A stretch of 64,000 nucleotides of DNA, from NCBI GenBank assembly GCA_025201345.1, contig JAIXMG010000003.1, forward strand, positions 868,001 to 932,000. Reading direction: 5' to 3'. Of the stretch, positions 1 to 11,272 are shown in pieces. The position numbers and the translations under genes were made by a program. The DNA comes from Thamnidium elegans (Eukaryota; Mucoromycota; Mucoromycetes; Mucorales; Mucoraceae). Numbering within the stretch: the stretch's first letter is position 1; the number at the start of each line of letters is the position of its first letter. The notes below the pieces were generated by a model. It was not told the DNA's origin, ran no database searches, and worked only from the letters and a program-made list of their open reading frames with translations.

Positions 1-94
1 ATTGAAAAAGAGGGGTCACAAAATGGAGCTAAATTTTTTTTTGAAAAAGTATAAAAGGGAGAGCTTTTTGCAACTTATTGCAACTCATACTTAC

Positions 95-245
95 CTGGGT
101 CGTGCATCTGGTATCAAGAATCCCAGATGTACAGCGAGGCCGATTGTCATTGCACAGCGACGATTAGCTTTGCTGCGAACATCTTCGGATGTCTCGAGGC
201 CATAATTTTTGTTTAGGGGGAGTGGGTGGTTCGCCGCTTGCTCCC
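95..245 (-). CDS. Internal exon of an unidentified gene continuing beyond the window edge
   Basis: Between a possible acceptor (CAG just above 245) and a good donor (GTAAGT from 94 downward) one frame stays open for 50 codons. It reads as protein, including an amphipathic stretch MTIGLAVHLGFLIPDARP. The base composition is richer in G+C than its flanks, as in the window's coding exons. The helical A/C/G pattern loosely recalls the middle homology region of fungal Zn-cluster transcription factors, but that is a weak impression and no DNA-binding motif is visible. The downstream exon would lie outside the window. Upstream exons were not found with confidence. A possible start with a GTAAGC donor lies near 957-990. 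Confidence 0.3.
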
Positions 246-1650
246 CTGAACACCCCTCATCAATAATGAAAATGAAAAATTAAAAAAAAGATTTTCTTTT
301 TTTTTAAAAAAAAAAGTCTTTATTTGTTTACTTTTTAATCACAAGCTAGTTATTTTGCTGCAAGTGAAAAGAATGTTTTTTTCTATATAGTATAGATTGC
401 TTTTTTTTTTCTATAAAGTAAAAAATAAATACGCGTTGTAGAATTGTCATCATTTATATATAAATAGCAATGATTTTAAGCCATGCTCAAAATACATTTT
501 TTTACTCGTGATAATAAGCCTAATCTTTTAATAAAGAAATTACCTTTTTGATGTTATTTTATTTGGTAACTAGGCTACTCTTTTTTTTTTTTTTTTTTTT
601 TTTTTACTGTAGCACAAATATATCATCATTATAAAAACCAATAAGCTCTTATTTTCCTAGCGTTTCTTGGCAAACACACTAAAAATGATCTTCTATTGTT
701 GTACTATTTTGGTCTTTTTTGGAAACAAAAGAACGCGAGGAAGATCTTCCGCTAAAAAAGTTTTTTTTTTTTTTATAGAGCGTATCAAGAAAACTATAAA
801 TCATTTGTTGAAGAAGAAGAGATGACGTGCGAGTCCGATTATTAGAAGCTATGGCTAATAGGCTTACGGAAAGATGTTTTATCAAAACTATTTTATGCTT
901 CGGATGAAATTGGTTCAAGAGATTGAAGGGTACGTAAGGTTGCTACGGAGCTTACCTCCATCTGGTTCTACGTACATATCATTCATTCTTTCATTTCATT
1001 ATTGGCACAAGTTGTAGCTATCTAAATATACGATACAGCTTAAAAATAAATTTAGTTTTTGTGTATATAGGGCAACGAGTATTTTTATTTTATAAACAAG
1101 TTTTATTTTAGTCTACTATCTATAATAGGAAAGGGTTTAGCCTATCGATAAGTATTATATCACCATGGTAGTATAATAACGTAACAATATATACCATCAT
1201 CTTTGAGCTCCTTGTTGGCCCCCCTCCCCTTTTTTTCAATATGAGAACTCCTCCTTAACTTCAAATGTAACACATATATGGTCTTTTTTTATTTTATTTT
1301 TTATAAACAAAACAAAACACCTTTGCAACAACAAGAAGTACACGTGGAATGATTGACTGGCTGCTAAAAAAATAAAATAAAATATATATTTAGCTCTGAA
1401 GGAGGTCATGATGCGTTATTTTTGAAGTAATTGTGATTTTTATTATTTTTTATTTACAAAAAAATCTATTTTAAAAGTGTGTGTGTGTGTGTGTGTGTGT
1501 GCGGTTTGATAATGAATGGGAAGGGTATGTTTTTTGTTTTGTTTTTTTTAGAATGAGAGAATGAGAGGGGGAGGTTGGGGAGGAAGGAAGAGATTTTATA
1601 CAGATTATACATATATGATACGAAATTGTTGTTGTTGTTGTTGTTGTTGT
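246..1650. other. AT-rich non-coding stretch
   Basis: This stretch contains T-tracts (about 582-605), TATA-like segments and a GT microsatellite at 1477-1500. A minus-strand segment at about 680-990 has short open frames and candidate splice sites, and could be 5' exons of the gene at the left edge. I cannot support a model. A GTT trinucleotide run (1628-1650) abuts the stop codon of the next gene and lies in its 3' UTR. Confidence 0.5.
1477..1500. repeat. GT dinucleotide microsatellite
   Basis: Twelve perfect GT units in non-coding DNA. Confidence 0.9.
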
Positions 1651-2541
1651 TTATACTCTTGCCATAGCAGCGTATTCAACAAAGAAAGCAACAGAATGAA
1701 CATCTTCATTGTCTATTATTAAAGGGGGATGGACAGCTAATTCTAATAACCTCGATTTAAAGTTGTGGATATCATTTGGGTCACTATTCCAAGGCACAAC
1801 ATCTAATATAAACTTTCTATTTCCATTTTGAAGGAATGCAGAGTTAAAATACTTTAGTATACCCTTCAAATCCTGAGCAGTATGTTGCAATAAATCAGGC
1901 AAGGCATGTTGATCAAGCGCTTCGAATACATACTCGAGGCTATTAGTTAAATAAGTATCCAATTGATTTGCAAGTTGATTAGAATGTTGATTTAAACAAG
2001 ATGATAAGATGATATCTTCTTCTTTATGTTGGCCACCACAAGTTTCAAGTAATGATGTACGAAGATAAGATTCAATGGCTTGGCGACTTAATTTATCAGC
2101 CAATTTATCCCAAGTTAAAGGTAAATTTCCTTCGGTATGGGCTTGTATAGCAGCGGATATCTGAGATTTAAGTATTTCCAAGTCCATCATATCTAATGTT
2201 GGTACTTGTTGGATGGTATATTGATTAGCGTTGTGTGACACCAGTTCCTCATCAAAATCACTAGCTTGTACGTTAATTTGAATATGATGCTGGAACTCAG
2301 TTGCGATCTCCTTATCTGTACGACTAATCACAGCATCGAGATGATCAAATTGAAGGTGAGTTGCAATAAGTTGGGCTAACCTATCTACTTGAACAGGAAA
2401 TATTTCTTGTGAAATGTCATTATCGATCACTGGTATTGTTACTGCTGAAGAAGGTGTATAAGTAGTAGTAGTAGTAGTAATAGGTAAAGCAGTAATACAA
2501 CTAAATAAGGTGAATACAGTAGATAAAGTGAGATATTTCAT
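1651..2541 (-). CDS. Secreted protein of unknown function (296 aa)
   Basis: This is a single uninterrupted ORF. The N-terminus is a textbook signal peptide (MKYLTLSTVFTLFSCITALP), followed by a short Thr-rich linker. The rest is predicted mostly helical and polar, with two cysteines about 15 residues apart that could form a disulfide. There is no transmembrane segment after the signal and no recognised catalytic motif. A second secreted helical protein of similar style lies at 33120-33859; whether the two are related is uncertain. The protein is probably exported or resident in the secretory pathway and likely lineage-specific. The start is chosen because it gives the signal peptide directly. 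Function unknown. Confidence 0.75.
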   Translation of the reverse strand: MKYLTLSTVFTLFSCITALPITTTTTTYTPSSAVTIPVIDNDISQEIFPVQVDRLAQLIATHLQFDHLDAVISRTDKEIATEFQHHIQINVQASDFDEELVSHNANQYTIQQVPTLDMMDLEILKSQISAAIQAHTEGNLPLTWDKLADKLSRQAIESYLRTSLLETCGGQHKEEDIILSSCLNQHSNQLANQLDTYLTNSLEYVFEALDQHALPDLLQHTAQDLKGILKYFNSAFLQNGNRKFILDVVPWNSDPNDIHNFKSRLLELAVHPPLIIDNEDVHSVAFFVEYAAMARV

Positions 2542-4896
2542 ATCTCTTTAAAGAAAATTGGGAAAAAAAGAAAAAAGAATGGATTTTTTTTATTTATTTT
2601 TTTTACATGTATATATAGACATAAAAAATCGGAGTATAAATAGCTGAAATTAGCAAAAAAAAAAAAAAAAAAAAAAAAAAGAGTTAATGACTTAGGGTAG
2701 CTCACATTGCTTTCAAGATAATTATAGATTTTTTTATTGTTTACGTGCGCAGGCTTATTTTATTGTTATTATCCTTTTTGCCCTATTTTATAAGCTACAC
2801 ACTATAAAATACACACCCAAAAATAAAGCTAGGCCAAATAAAATAACAAAGATCTTCGCCACTAAATTTTTTTTTCGGTACCAGCATTTTTTAGGTTTCA
2901 GTTTCTTTTGACTCGCATCTATTTCCAAGAATAGTATTTAATCAGGACCCCAATAGTATGACATGACGTGCCACGAATCATATGTTATAGGCAAAGACTT
3001 TTTGCAAGTAGCTGGTACAGTATGCCTTATCTTGTTTTCTGCGGCATTAAACGGGAGTATTGTTAGTTGGGGAAAAGCCAGGTTCCCCTCATCCTTTCCC
3101 CCCCCTCTTCAGTGCTTATACAAAAAAAAAAAAAAAAAAATCCGTGTGCAAGACCCGGTCTCTTTTTATCCCCTTTTTATATATAATACACAAAAAGGCC
3201 TACTAATTAAACCACTTTACAGCTTTAATTGTGTTCCCCCTATTTTTATTGCGAATTAAATTATTATATTGTATATATTTGTACATAAAATATAAAATAA
3301 GTGATTTAAATATTTACGTAGATCCTTTTTTTTATTTATGCACACGTATTTTTCATTCTAATATTGAAGTCGAGCCTTTTTTTAAATATAATAATCTCTA
3401 GCTTCTTCTCTTGTTACTTTAATAGACCCTACGCGCAAAGGGCATCGAACGGACATTTAAAATAGAAAATTAACTGCTTTTTTCCAGATTAATTTTGCCT
3501 AAAAAAAGACAACATTTGGTACTACTTTACTTTTAATAAACAGGTCTGTCTTAAACCTAATTTTTTATCAGCTACACGGACTGATGAAAAACAAGGGGCA
3601 TGTTAATGATTTGTATCACTTTTTTTTTATTATTTATACGTGTATTAACAATCTCAATTATTTGTTTGCCAGACGACACTTTGTACTCCGTCAATGTTAC
3701 AGTGAGTGCGATGGATTTTGTACGATCGATCCATTCTCGGAAAATGCTACCGGGTTGATAGCATCTTTGCAATCATACTATTATTCTCGGGTGTGCACAT
3801 ACTGACCGAAAAGGTTTAATATTCTAGGTATACATGCTTAATTACAGTTGTATCGTATCGTAAAAGCGGAATTGACCTCTTCCCCTCAGCGAGTTAATTA
3901 TACAAATCTCCTTTGTGTCACATTTTTTTTAAAAAAAAAGAACTTACTTTGATTCCGACTATTGTCCAAGGACATTCTGAAACTCTGAAACTCTTTTTAC
4001 GTTATCGCCAACAACGCCATTTTATTTGTATTTTACTATATGCTCTCTTTTTTATTTTACGCGGAGGCAATAAAATAAACTTCATATACAAACCCTAGTT
4101 TATGTCAAAATAAATTGTAGTCAAGATACTCATATCACTTGTAAATAATCAGTTACAAAAAAAGAATATAGTTCCTTCCAAGAGATGGGTGATGGGGCAG
4201 TTTTAAATAAACAAGTATATTCTTTACTTTTTTGCTGGATAAAAAGGATTACACTCGATAACTTTTTATTAGATTTTATTTGAATATAAACATTAATTCT
4301 ATGCATTTATTGACGGTATATGACTTACTGTACAGGAGAATTTAAAACCGGGTGTAATATATAACTTTTTTTTTTTTTTCGTAGTGGCTGATATAGGAAT
4401 TAGCCGAGACAAGCATTTAATTCTAGATCGTCATTTTTCGTGTATTACAATCATCATAATTGGTCCAGAATCACATCTAAACTGAAATCATATTTTTTGA
4501 GGGCGGAAACTTGTTTATGTGGAGATTTCGTTTCTTGTAGTAGGATACTAATTATCTGATAAGCACCCCTTTGAATCGAATTCTAGTTACTGTCATGTAT
4601 TCACGCTGTGCATTAAAAAAGGGGATCCATTACTAAATAGACCTACTCACAATATCCCTTTTTTTTGGTGCTTACATAAATACTAAATCAATGAACAGTA
4701 CAAGAAAACAAATATTAATAGAGAACCAAATTGTTTTCTCAAAATAAAATATGATTGGCTATCGGAATCTGTAAAATATCCGATGCGCACTGCAGCAAAG
4801 TCGGGCCGGACTACCTTTTTTTTTTTTTTGGGCTGTAAATGTGTAGATTAACTTGAAATAATCCAAGCTCTTTCTCTGACTATATAATCCATAACA
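2542..4896. other. Intergenic DNA, no gene recognised
   Basis: About 2.3 kb of AT-rich DNA with an A26 run near 2656-2681 and several T-tracts. Small ORFs on both strands (for example around 2963-3259 and 3572-3805) overlap each other, include homopolymers, and have neither splice structure nor protein-like composition. The last few hundred bases should hold the eL14 promoter. Confidence 0.6.
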
Positions 4897-5692
4897 ATGG
4901 TTGTACGTATAACTGAATAGAGAGATTAATAGAATAGAGAGAGAGAAAGAGAGAGAGAATAGAAACAGTGATTGATAATAAGGGAAAAAAAAGAGTGAAA
5001 AAAAGGGGGGATGGATTGAAATAACTCGATACGATTTTTTATGCTTTAAAGAAAAGGGAAAAAAAAAAAATCGAAATTAACATTACTAATTTCTTGTTTT
5101 TTTTGTCGTGTAGCAAGGTACTTTCAAGCGTCAAGTCGAAGTTGGCCGCGTTGTCCTCATCAACTACGGTCCCGATGCCGGCAAGTTAGCCGTCATTGTT
5201 GACATCATTGATCACAACCGCGTAAGTCGATAAACACACAACCCCCCTCTCTTTAAATGGACAGTAATTAATTTTTTTTTTCATGTAGGCTCTCATCGAT
5301 GGTCCCACCACCGGTGTCTCCCGTCAAGCTTTCGCTTACCGTCGTATGGTCTTGACTCCTCTTGTCATCAAGGACCTTCCCCGTAACGTTGGTCAAACTG
5401 CTCTCGTTAAGGCTTTGGAAAAGGCTCAAATTGTTGCCTCTTGGGAGAAGTCCGCTTGGGCCAAGAAGCTCGAACAACGTAAGGTTCGTGCCTCTTTGTC
5501 CGATTTCGATCGTTTCAAGGTTTCCAAGTTGAAGAACAAGGTAAGATATTTTAAAGAGAAAAGAGGAACCTGATAGAGTTGCATTATTGCTGTTGTGTAT
5601 ATAGAGTGAGAAAGACTAAACATTTCATTTCTTTTTAATAATAGCGTCGTTTCGCTGTCGCTTCCGCTTGTAAGGCTGCCAAGAAGCAATAA
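4897..5692 (+). CDS. RPL14: 60S ribosomal protein eL14
   Basis: This is a structural protein of the large ribosomal subunit. Exons are 4897-4902, 5114-5221, 5289-5540 and 5645-5692, giving 137 aa. Family hallmarks are clear: a KOW-like N-terminus ([20 protein letters not shown], then [14 protein letters not shown]), and the C-terminal [20 protein letters not shown] segment typical of fungal and animal eL14. The first coding exon is only ATG GTT, directly followed by a GTACGT donor, and the intron contains a GA-rich microsatellite. The length matches fungal eL14. Codon use is biased (GTC, CGT, AAG), as expected for a highly expressed gene and unlike its neighbours. Identification is secure. 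Confidence 0.96.
4937..4966. repeat. GA-rich microsatellite in RPL14 intron 1
   Basis: Imperfect AG/GA repeats within the first intron. Confidence 0.7.
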
Positions 5693-5844
5693 ATTTGTTT
5701 TCGCAAACCAATCTATTGTTTTTCGATAAACTCTTTTTTAAACAATAAATAAATTATATTTTTTATGAAAAAAAAGTTTTCTTTTATTAAATTTGATATT
5801 ATTATAATTCGGGCAGTTTTTTTTTTTATATTATTATTGCACGG

Positions 5845-8800
5845 TTATCGAATGGTTTTACCCACCATTTTATCCCATTGATCAACAGTTTCAACTTGCA
5901 AGCGTCTACCAGTTTTAGGATCACCAAATAGTTCTGCCCACCAAGCCAAATTTTCATCATTGGTCACGAGTACGAGACTTCCTTGCTGACTCTCTTTTGC
6001 TTGTTGTTGTTTATTAAGACAGTACAGCATGCAATTTATAATTGTACGGTATTCCTTAGGAACGTCTTCGTACGTATAAGGAATTTCTTCTTCGTATTCT
6101 TCTTCTTCTTCAAACGCTTCAGAGTAATCAAATTCTTCATCTTTATCCTCTTCTTCTTCTTCAGACTCACTTTCTTCTTCTTCTTCTTCAGACTCGTCAG
6201 AATCATCACCTCTTCTTCGTTTAATTAACTCCGAGTCAGAGCTCTGATCCGACTCAGCATCAGATACTTCCTCTTCTTCAGATAAAATGGTATCAGCAAA
6301 CGACCTACTTTCTTCACCAATCCAAAACTGTTCTGCCTCTTGCCAATTGAACTTTTCATCGAACTTTTGTATACGTAAGAAAGAACGATGAGGCACATCC
6401 ATTTTAATTGAAGATTGTTGATCCAAGAAACGAATCGACTCACGTACCAACCTACTTTCAGAGCTTGTACCCTTCTTCAAACCATCCAACGAGTTAAGCA
6501 CCTCTAAAGGTACCACCACCTCCATAATACTAGGTTGTGTTCTACGATCTACATTCAAAGGTTGTGTGATCCACCGCTTCACTTTATTTAAGCCGTCCAA
6601 GAAGGCAGTAACATCCACTACACATGTATATACCTGTCGTTCCACCACCGCTGCAGGTTCACCTCGCTTTTCACCGCTCAGCGTCATACGATCTACGTTC
6701 TTTTCAAGCGAAGAAATTTGCTCAATTAATCGTTGCGTAGCTAACGCCTTCATAAACCTGCCTTGCTGTTGTCGTTTCGCGTTTTCGTCAATGACACTGT
6801 ACTTTTGCTCGGCTTGGTTGTATTGTATAAAATCAAAGGCGTTTAAATCAGCAAGCTTCTTGATCATGTCTCGAATACGGCCCCAGCGTACTTGTTTACG
6901 TGCTTGTGAGGTGTTTTGCTCATCGGCTTCATAGATGGTCTCTTTAAAGAAATCGACTTTGGAGTGGAAACGTGAGAGTGGGAGAAGGCCTAGCAGTAAC
7001 ATGTCTTCGGATAGTGGGTAAATAGATGGTAACACGTTAAGAACAGGGTCTGGGAAAGAAGAGTGGCTGATGATAATAGATAACAACGATTGAACTGACT
7101 ACAAAAAAAAAGGGGGGGGGGAGGAGATTGGTGAGATTTATGATACATATATTATATTATAAAAACTTTTACTTTAGCAAGGTCCTTCTTTTCTGGCTCT
7201 CTGTTTCGAACATCGTTAGAAGCAGTTATACAGTACTGAACAATAGCAGTGGTATTGGTACTTAAATAACTAGCCCAAATACTAAGTCCCGGCAACAAGG
7301 CTTCATCCAGCATGGATTCCAGTTTTTCGTATTTTTCTGCGTTTAATGATTCTCGTACTTGTTCTAATGCTTGTCTCGAAGACCGATACACACCCGATAG
7401 AAGATGGAAAGTGAACGTAAACATGTGTATTTGAGACGCCAAGATAACAGGTCGTAATGGGTACTCTTCATTATCCTTTAATCTTTCACTGGTGATCCAA
7501 ATAGATATCATCAGGATGGTGACGATACGTGTTAATGTGGTTCGCACAATATGAAGCAAAGAAGTAGTTGATTTCGATAGACCGGGCTCTTCGTTTTGTT
7601 CAGACTGAATAATAAAAGATAGCGTAGTGCCTAGTTGGTTAGAGAGAGGCATCATGGTGGCGAATTCTTCCGATGTCTTTTGGTTAAACATAACGGTACG
7701 ATGCATGTGAAGAAACAGTTCAACGAATTGAGATAGTTTACTGGTAGCGTCTTCATGGTCGTCCTTGGGATTGGTATTTAATTTAATCTTGGAGTAAAAA
7801 GATTTAAGGTTATCTTTGCCAACACTGGATTTATACTTGACAGCCAAACTAGAATAGGGAGGGGGGGGGGGAGGTGAGTCACGTTTATTACAAAAAAAAT
7901 AAATATATATATATATATATACATATATATATTGCTTTACCTCATACAGTAGTACCATACAACATCCATAGCATTACCGTTATAAATAGACACAAGGGCT
8001 AATTGAGAATAGGGTTTACCATTTTCACGATACACGTCAATTGCCTTTAAATAACAAGCCTTTGCCAAAGACCAAAACTCAGCCGTCTTTTTTTTACTTT
8101 TGGCGGCCATAGCTTGCTGCGCGTTGTATCTAGCTAGATCGCCCATACAAATATAGTTAAACTGAAGCAAAGTACCTACTTTCTCATCACCGTCGTTTCG
8201 TCCTAATAATTCAATACCCAACATCTTTGTGTCGACATGATGCCCAGATTTGACATGGCTATTTAATTCACGATAGAATTTAAATGCAGCATCGATACGA
8301 CGGTACAGCTCCTTTTGCAAGATTTTGGTCTCATTTGAGTCAGGTGCGGATTTACGTAGTTTACTGCGAACCTGTTCAATCTCTGCATAAAAAATAAATC
8401 CCCACAGTTTTTCTTCGATAAAGTGGGTTGTGGCGTATATAAGGTCGATAGCGAATATACGACGGTAGGTTGCTTTAAGGCTATATTTAAAAAAATGGTA
8501 AATAAACTAAATGAACTTTTTATTTTTTTAAAAAGAAAATTACCTCTTTCGAACGTAATTGATTTCTTCTTCTGTTGCAGAAATTTGTTCTGCAGCAACG
8601 GCATTAGCCATACGTCCTTGTTCTTTACTTGGCATACTGGAATAGTTTATGCTTAATTGCTTTCGCAATGAAGTTAATTGTTTTTCTAAAGCATGAGCTT
8701 CTCTATATAATAAAAGTGATGAAAAGTTTAGTAAATCTACATGCAAAAGAAAAGAGAGGGGGATATTTTTTTTACCTGGCTAGATCAATCAAGTCTAGAT

Positions 8801-8927
8801 TCTTTTTCGTTTGTAAAACTGATTGGTTTGAAGATTCATCACGTTCCTTTTGCTTTCTTCTGTTCTTGGGTCTTCTTCTTCTTCTTCGACGTTGCGTAGG
8901 TGGTTTGTTTAACTCGCTAGTTTGCAT
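5845..8927 (-). CDS. SMG5/SMG6 (EST1)-like nonsense-mediated decay protein with PIN domain (926 aa)
   Basis: Exons in transcript order are 8927-8776, 8702-8544, 8480-7941, 7848-7173 and 7098-5845. The N-terminus has an Arg-rich basic patch. Residues about 100-290 form the 14-3-3-like helical region typical of EST1/SMG5-7 proteins, including FNYICMGDLARY and SLAKACYLKAIDVYRENGKP. A helical EST1 middle domain follows. The C-terminus from about residue 665 is a PIN domain: CVVDVTAFLDG, the MEVVVPLEVLNSLDGLKKG strand, and the final LVLVTNDENLAWWAELFGD. A long Asp/Glu-rich segment (about residues 780-860) interrupts the PIN fold. Family members bind phosphorylated UPF1 and trigger mRNA decay. Acidic residues remain in the first PIN motif and in TND, so cleavage activity is possible. 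SMG5 versus SMG6 cannot be decided by eye. Confidence 0.82.
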
Positions 8928-9056
8928 TGAGGCATAATTTTCTTTTTCTCTTGAAAAAAAATAATTTTGGAAAATTTTTACAGTAAGTTCTCACAAAGAA
9001 ACATAAAATAAAAATGTGTGCGCGAAAAAAAGAAGAAGGGATGCTTTTTTCTACTA

Positions 9057-9095
<39 letters not shown>

Positions 9096-9161
9096 TAGCT
9101 CCGTGCACAAGGAAAAAAACCCTCTAACTTTCTTTTTAGCAGTAAAAATAGTTTCAAGCAC

Positions 9162-9197
<36 letters not shown>

Positions 9198-9592
9198 TGC
9201 CTAAAGCTAGTCTGATCACTGATACACAATATGATTGATTTTTTTAGCCGTGCAATTAAACAGTGGTATTAAGGTTGCATGACTTACCAGCTACTGCCAC
9301 ATCCCACACTTTTTTAATATTTGTTTAACAACTACTACTTTTTACATTCCTCGCTTTAATTTCAAAAAGAGTAATATAGCGGGCGGGTTTATGCGTCTTT
9401 ACATCATGCGGTTTACTTTTTCGCTCCTGAAAAAAAAAAGAAAAAAAAAAGCCTGTAGTATTCAAAACATTACGTGTACTTTACTGTACAAAGTGGTATC
9501 ATAATACGAATATATGCAAGATTAAAATAACAAGAACCTTCTAATTGAGAAAAGTTTTATTTTTATTTATTGACACCGAGGAAATAAAAGAG
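8928..9592. other. Intergenic region with facing T36 and A32 tracts
   Basis: No gene is seen. A T36 run (9059-9094) and an A32 run (9164-9195) flank a 69-nt spacer. The region should include the promoter of the SMG5-like gene and the 3' end of the APSES gene. Confidence 0.7.
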
Positions 9593-10816
9593 TTACCAAA
9601 AAGATTTATCTGTAGGAGGTAAAGAAGTGGGTGGTTTATCTGATTGAGTGTTATTTAAATATTGATCATTTGAAGAAGAAGAAGAAAAGTAATATGGCTG
9701 TAAGCCATCACTAAAAGTAGATTTGGCAGTCAAATTTGCTACAAACATGTTAAAAAAGATTTTTTTTTTTTTTTTTTTTTTAGTAGCTAACTTACCATCT
9801 TCATTACCAGACCTTTTTTGAACCGAAGTTGCGGTAGAAGTCTCGGTAGGATAATGATGGTCTTGGGTGTAATTCAAACCTTGCGGCTGATGATGATAGA
9901 TACCATAAATGGCATTATTGTGAGGCACTTCTGTAGAAGTATGGTAAGGCAAATATCTTTGCAATGTATTGGTGCTAGATGATGATGACGAATTATTAAA
10001 TCGATTCGTATTATTCATTTGGTGGAAATGAGAAGGATACAGAAAAGAAGCGGGATCATCAGAGAATATAGGGTGTAAGATATCAAATATTTTAAATTGA
10101 CTAGCTAATGCTTTAGCTCTAACAAAAGGAATCCTATAATGTGTGTTAGTATACACTTTTTATTTTTTATTTTTATTTTTATTTAGAATCTAAACAGAGA
10201 GATATATTTTTTTGTACATTTACCAAACACCCTTCAAATGCATAGCTCCTACTTTTACAACAATCCTTCCTCGTTCGTTTTTCAAGATACCATCGCGTTT
10301 TCCTCTTGACATACCAGCTACGTTTAAGAGTTTTGTGCCATTGATCATGTCATTATCTAGTATGATGCACCTAGTTAAATAACAAATATATATATATATA
10401 TATTATAATATATATTTACCTTGACGACGAGCAACACAAATGCCTCTATTATCTACTTGATAGCATAGTGTACTTTCATCTTCCCACAAGGTTGTAGTTA
10501 ATCTAGGCCTTGTAGGTGGTTTTGCACGACTACTATTTGACAAGATGGAAGAAGAAGAGCTAGATCTAGGTAAAGTAGAATAAGGTTGATAGAAATGATT
10601 TGAACTGGTATTGTAACGAGATGGAGAACCAGATTGAACAGGTGGTAAAGTAGGTAAAGAAGGAGAAGAAGATAAAATGTTTCCTATACTTGCAGCAGTA
10701 GTAGTAGTAGTAGTAGTAGAAGAAGAAGAACGATGCCATATGTTACTATGCCAATCATTACTGTTGTTATTATTATTAGGAATATTATTGTTATTATTAT
10801 TAGTATTTGATTGCAT
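9593..10816 (-). CDS. APSES-domain transcription factor, StuA/Efg1/Phd1 type (337 aa)
   Basis: Exons are 10816-10420, 10356-10224, 10133-9796 and 9738-9593. The N-terminus is low-complexity Asn/Ser/Thr. The APSES (KilA-N-like) DNA-binding domain spans about residues 110-215: [20 protein letters not shown], then [48 protein letters not shown]. These blocks are the strongly conserved core of StuA, Efg1 and Phd1. The tail is Ser/Asn-rich. Homologues regulate filamentation, conidiophore or sporangial development and the yeast-hypha switch, downstream of cAMP/PKA in several fungi; a PKA catalytic subunit lies 32 kb away. Conserved residues run across both internal junctions, so the gene model is well supported. 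Confidence 0.92.
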
Positions 10817-10847
10817 TTTGACTATAAAATGTGTGCGTCTATGCACA

Positions 10848-10883
<36 letters not shown>

Positions 10884-11272
10884 AAAAAAGAAGGGATGAA
10901 AAAGCACAAAATGGGTTTTTGGAGTAGAATTGTATTGTTTTATATAGATACAAAGAGTGACGCTAGAACCGAAATGGTGTCCGATATGAATAATATAATA
11001 AAACCAACCGAAGAAAGTAATCGAGTTATGAGGTGATAATAAGCTTTTTATGTTTTATGCAGCCACACTATTTATTTAAACGGCATAAAGTATTGAACCG
11101 AACATTAACACCGTGTTACAAAAAAATAAATTATGGTATGACACATTCATCAATTACATAATTAGGAGACATTTATTTTTCTTCAAAAAATTAATTCCAA
11201 GAAAAAAGAAGGGTGTGTTTTATTCTTTTTATCTCTTTTTTATCTCTTTTTCTTCTTCTTAATATTGTAATA
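10817..11272. promoter_or_regulatory. Divergent upstream region between the APSES gene and the MIT-domain gene
   Basis: 456 bp separate two head-to-head start codons. It contains an A30 run (about 10851-10880) just upstream of the APSES start and pyrimidine-rich TTCTTT stretches just before 11273. Both promoters must lie here. No specific factor site can be defended. Confidence 0.5.

Noticed and set aside
2963..3259. 98-residue ORF
   Set aside because: It runs through an A-tract encoding poly-Lys and has no protein-like domain.
3572..3805. Overlapping small ORFs on both strands
   Set aside because: They overlap each other, lack splice sites or family-like motifs, and are within the length expected by chance.
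5983..6228. Phe-rich ORF opposite the acidic region of the SMG5-like gene
   Set aside because: It is the antisense shadow of GAA/GAT-rich coding sequence; the opposite strand has the supported gene.
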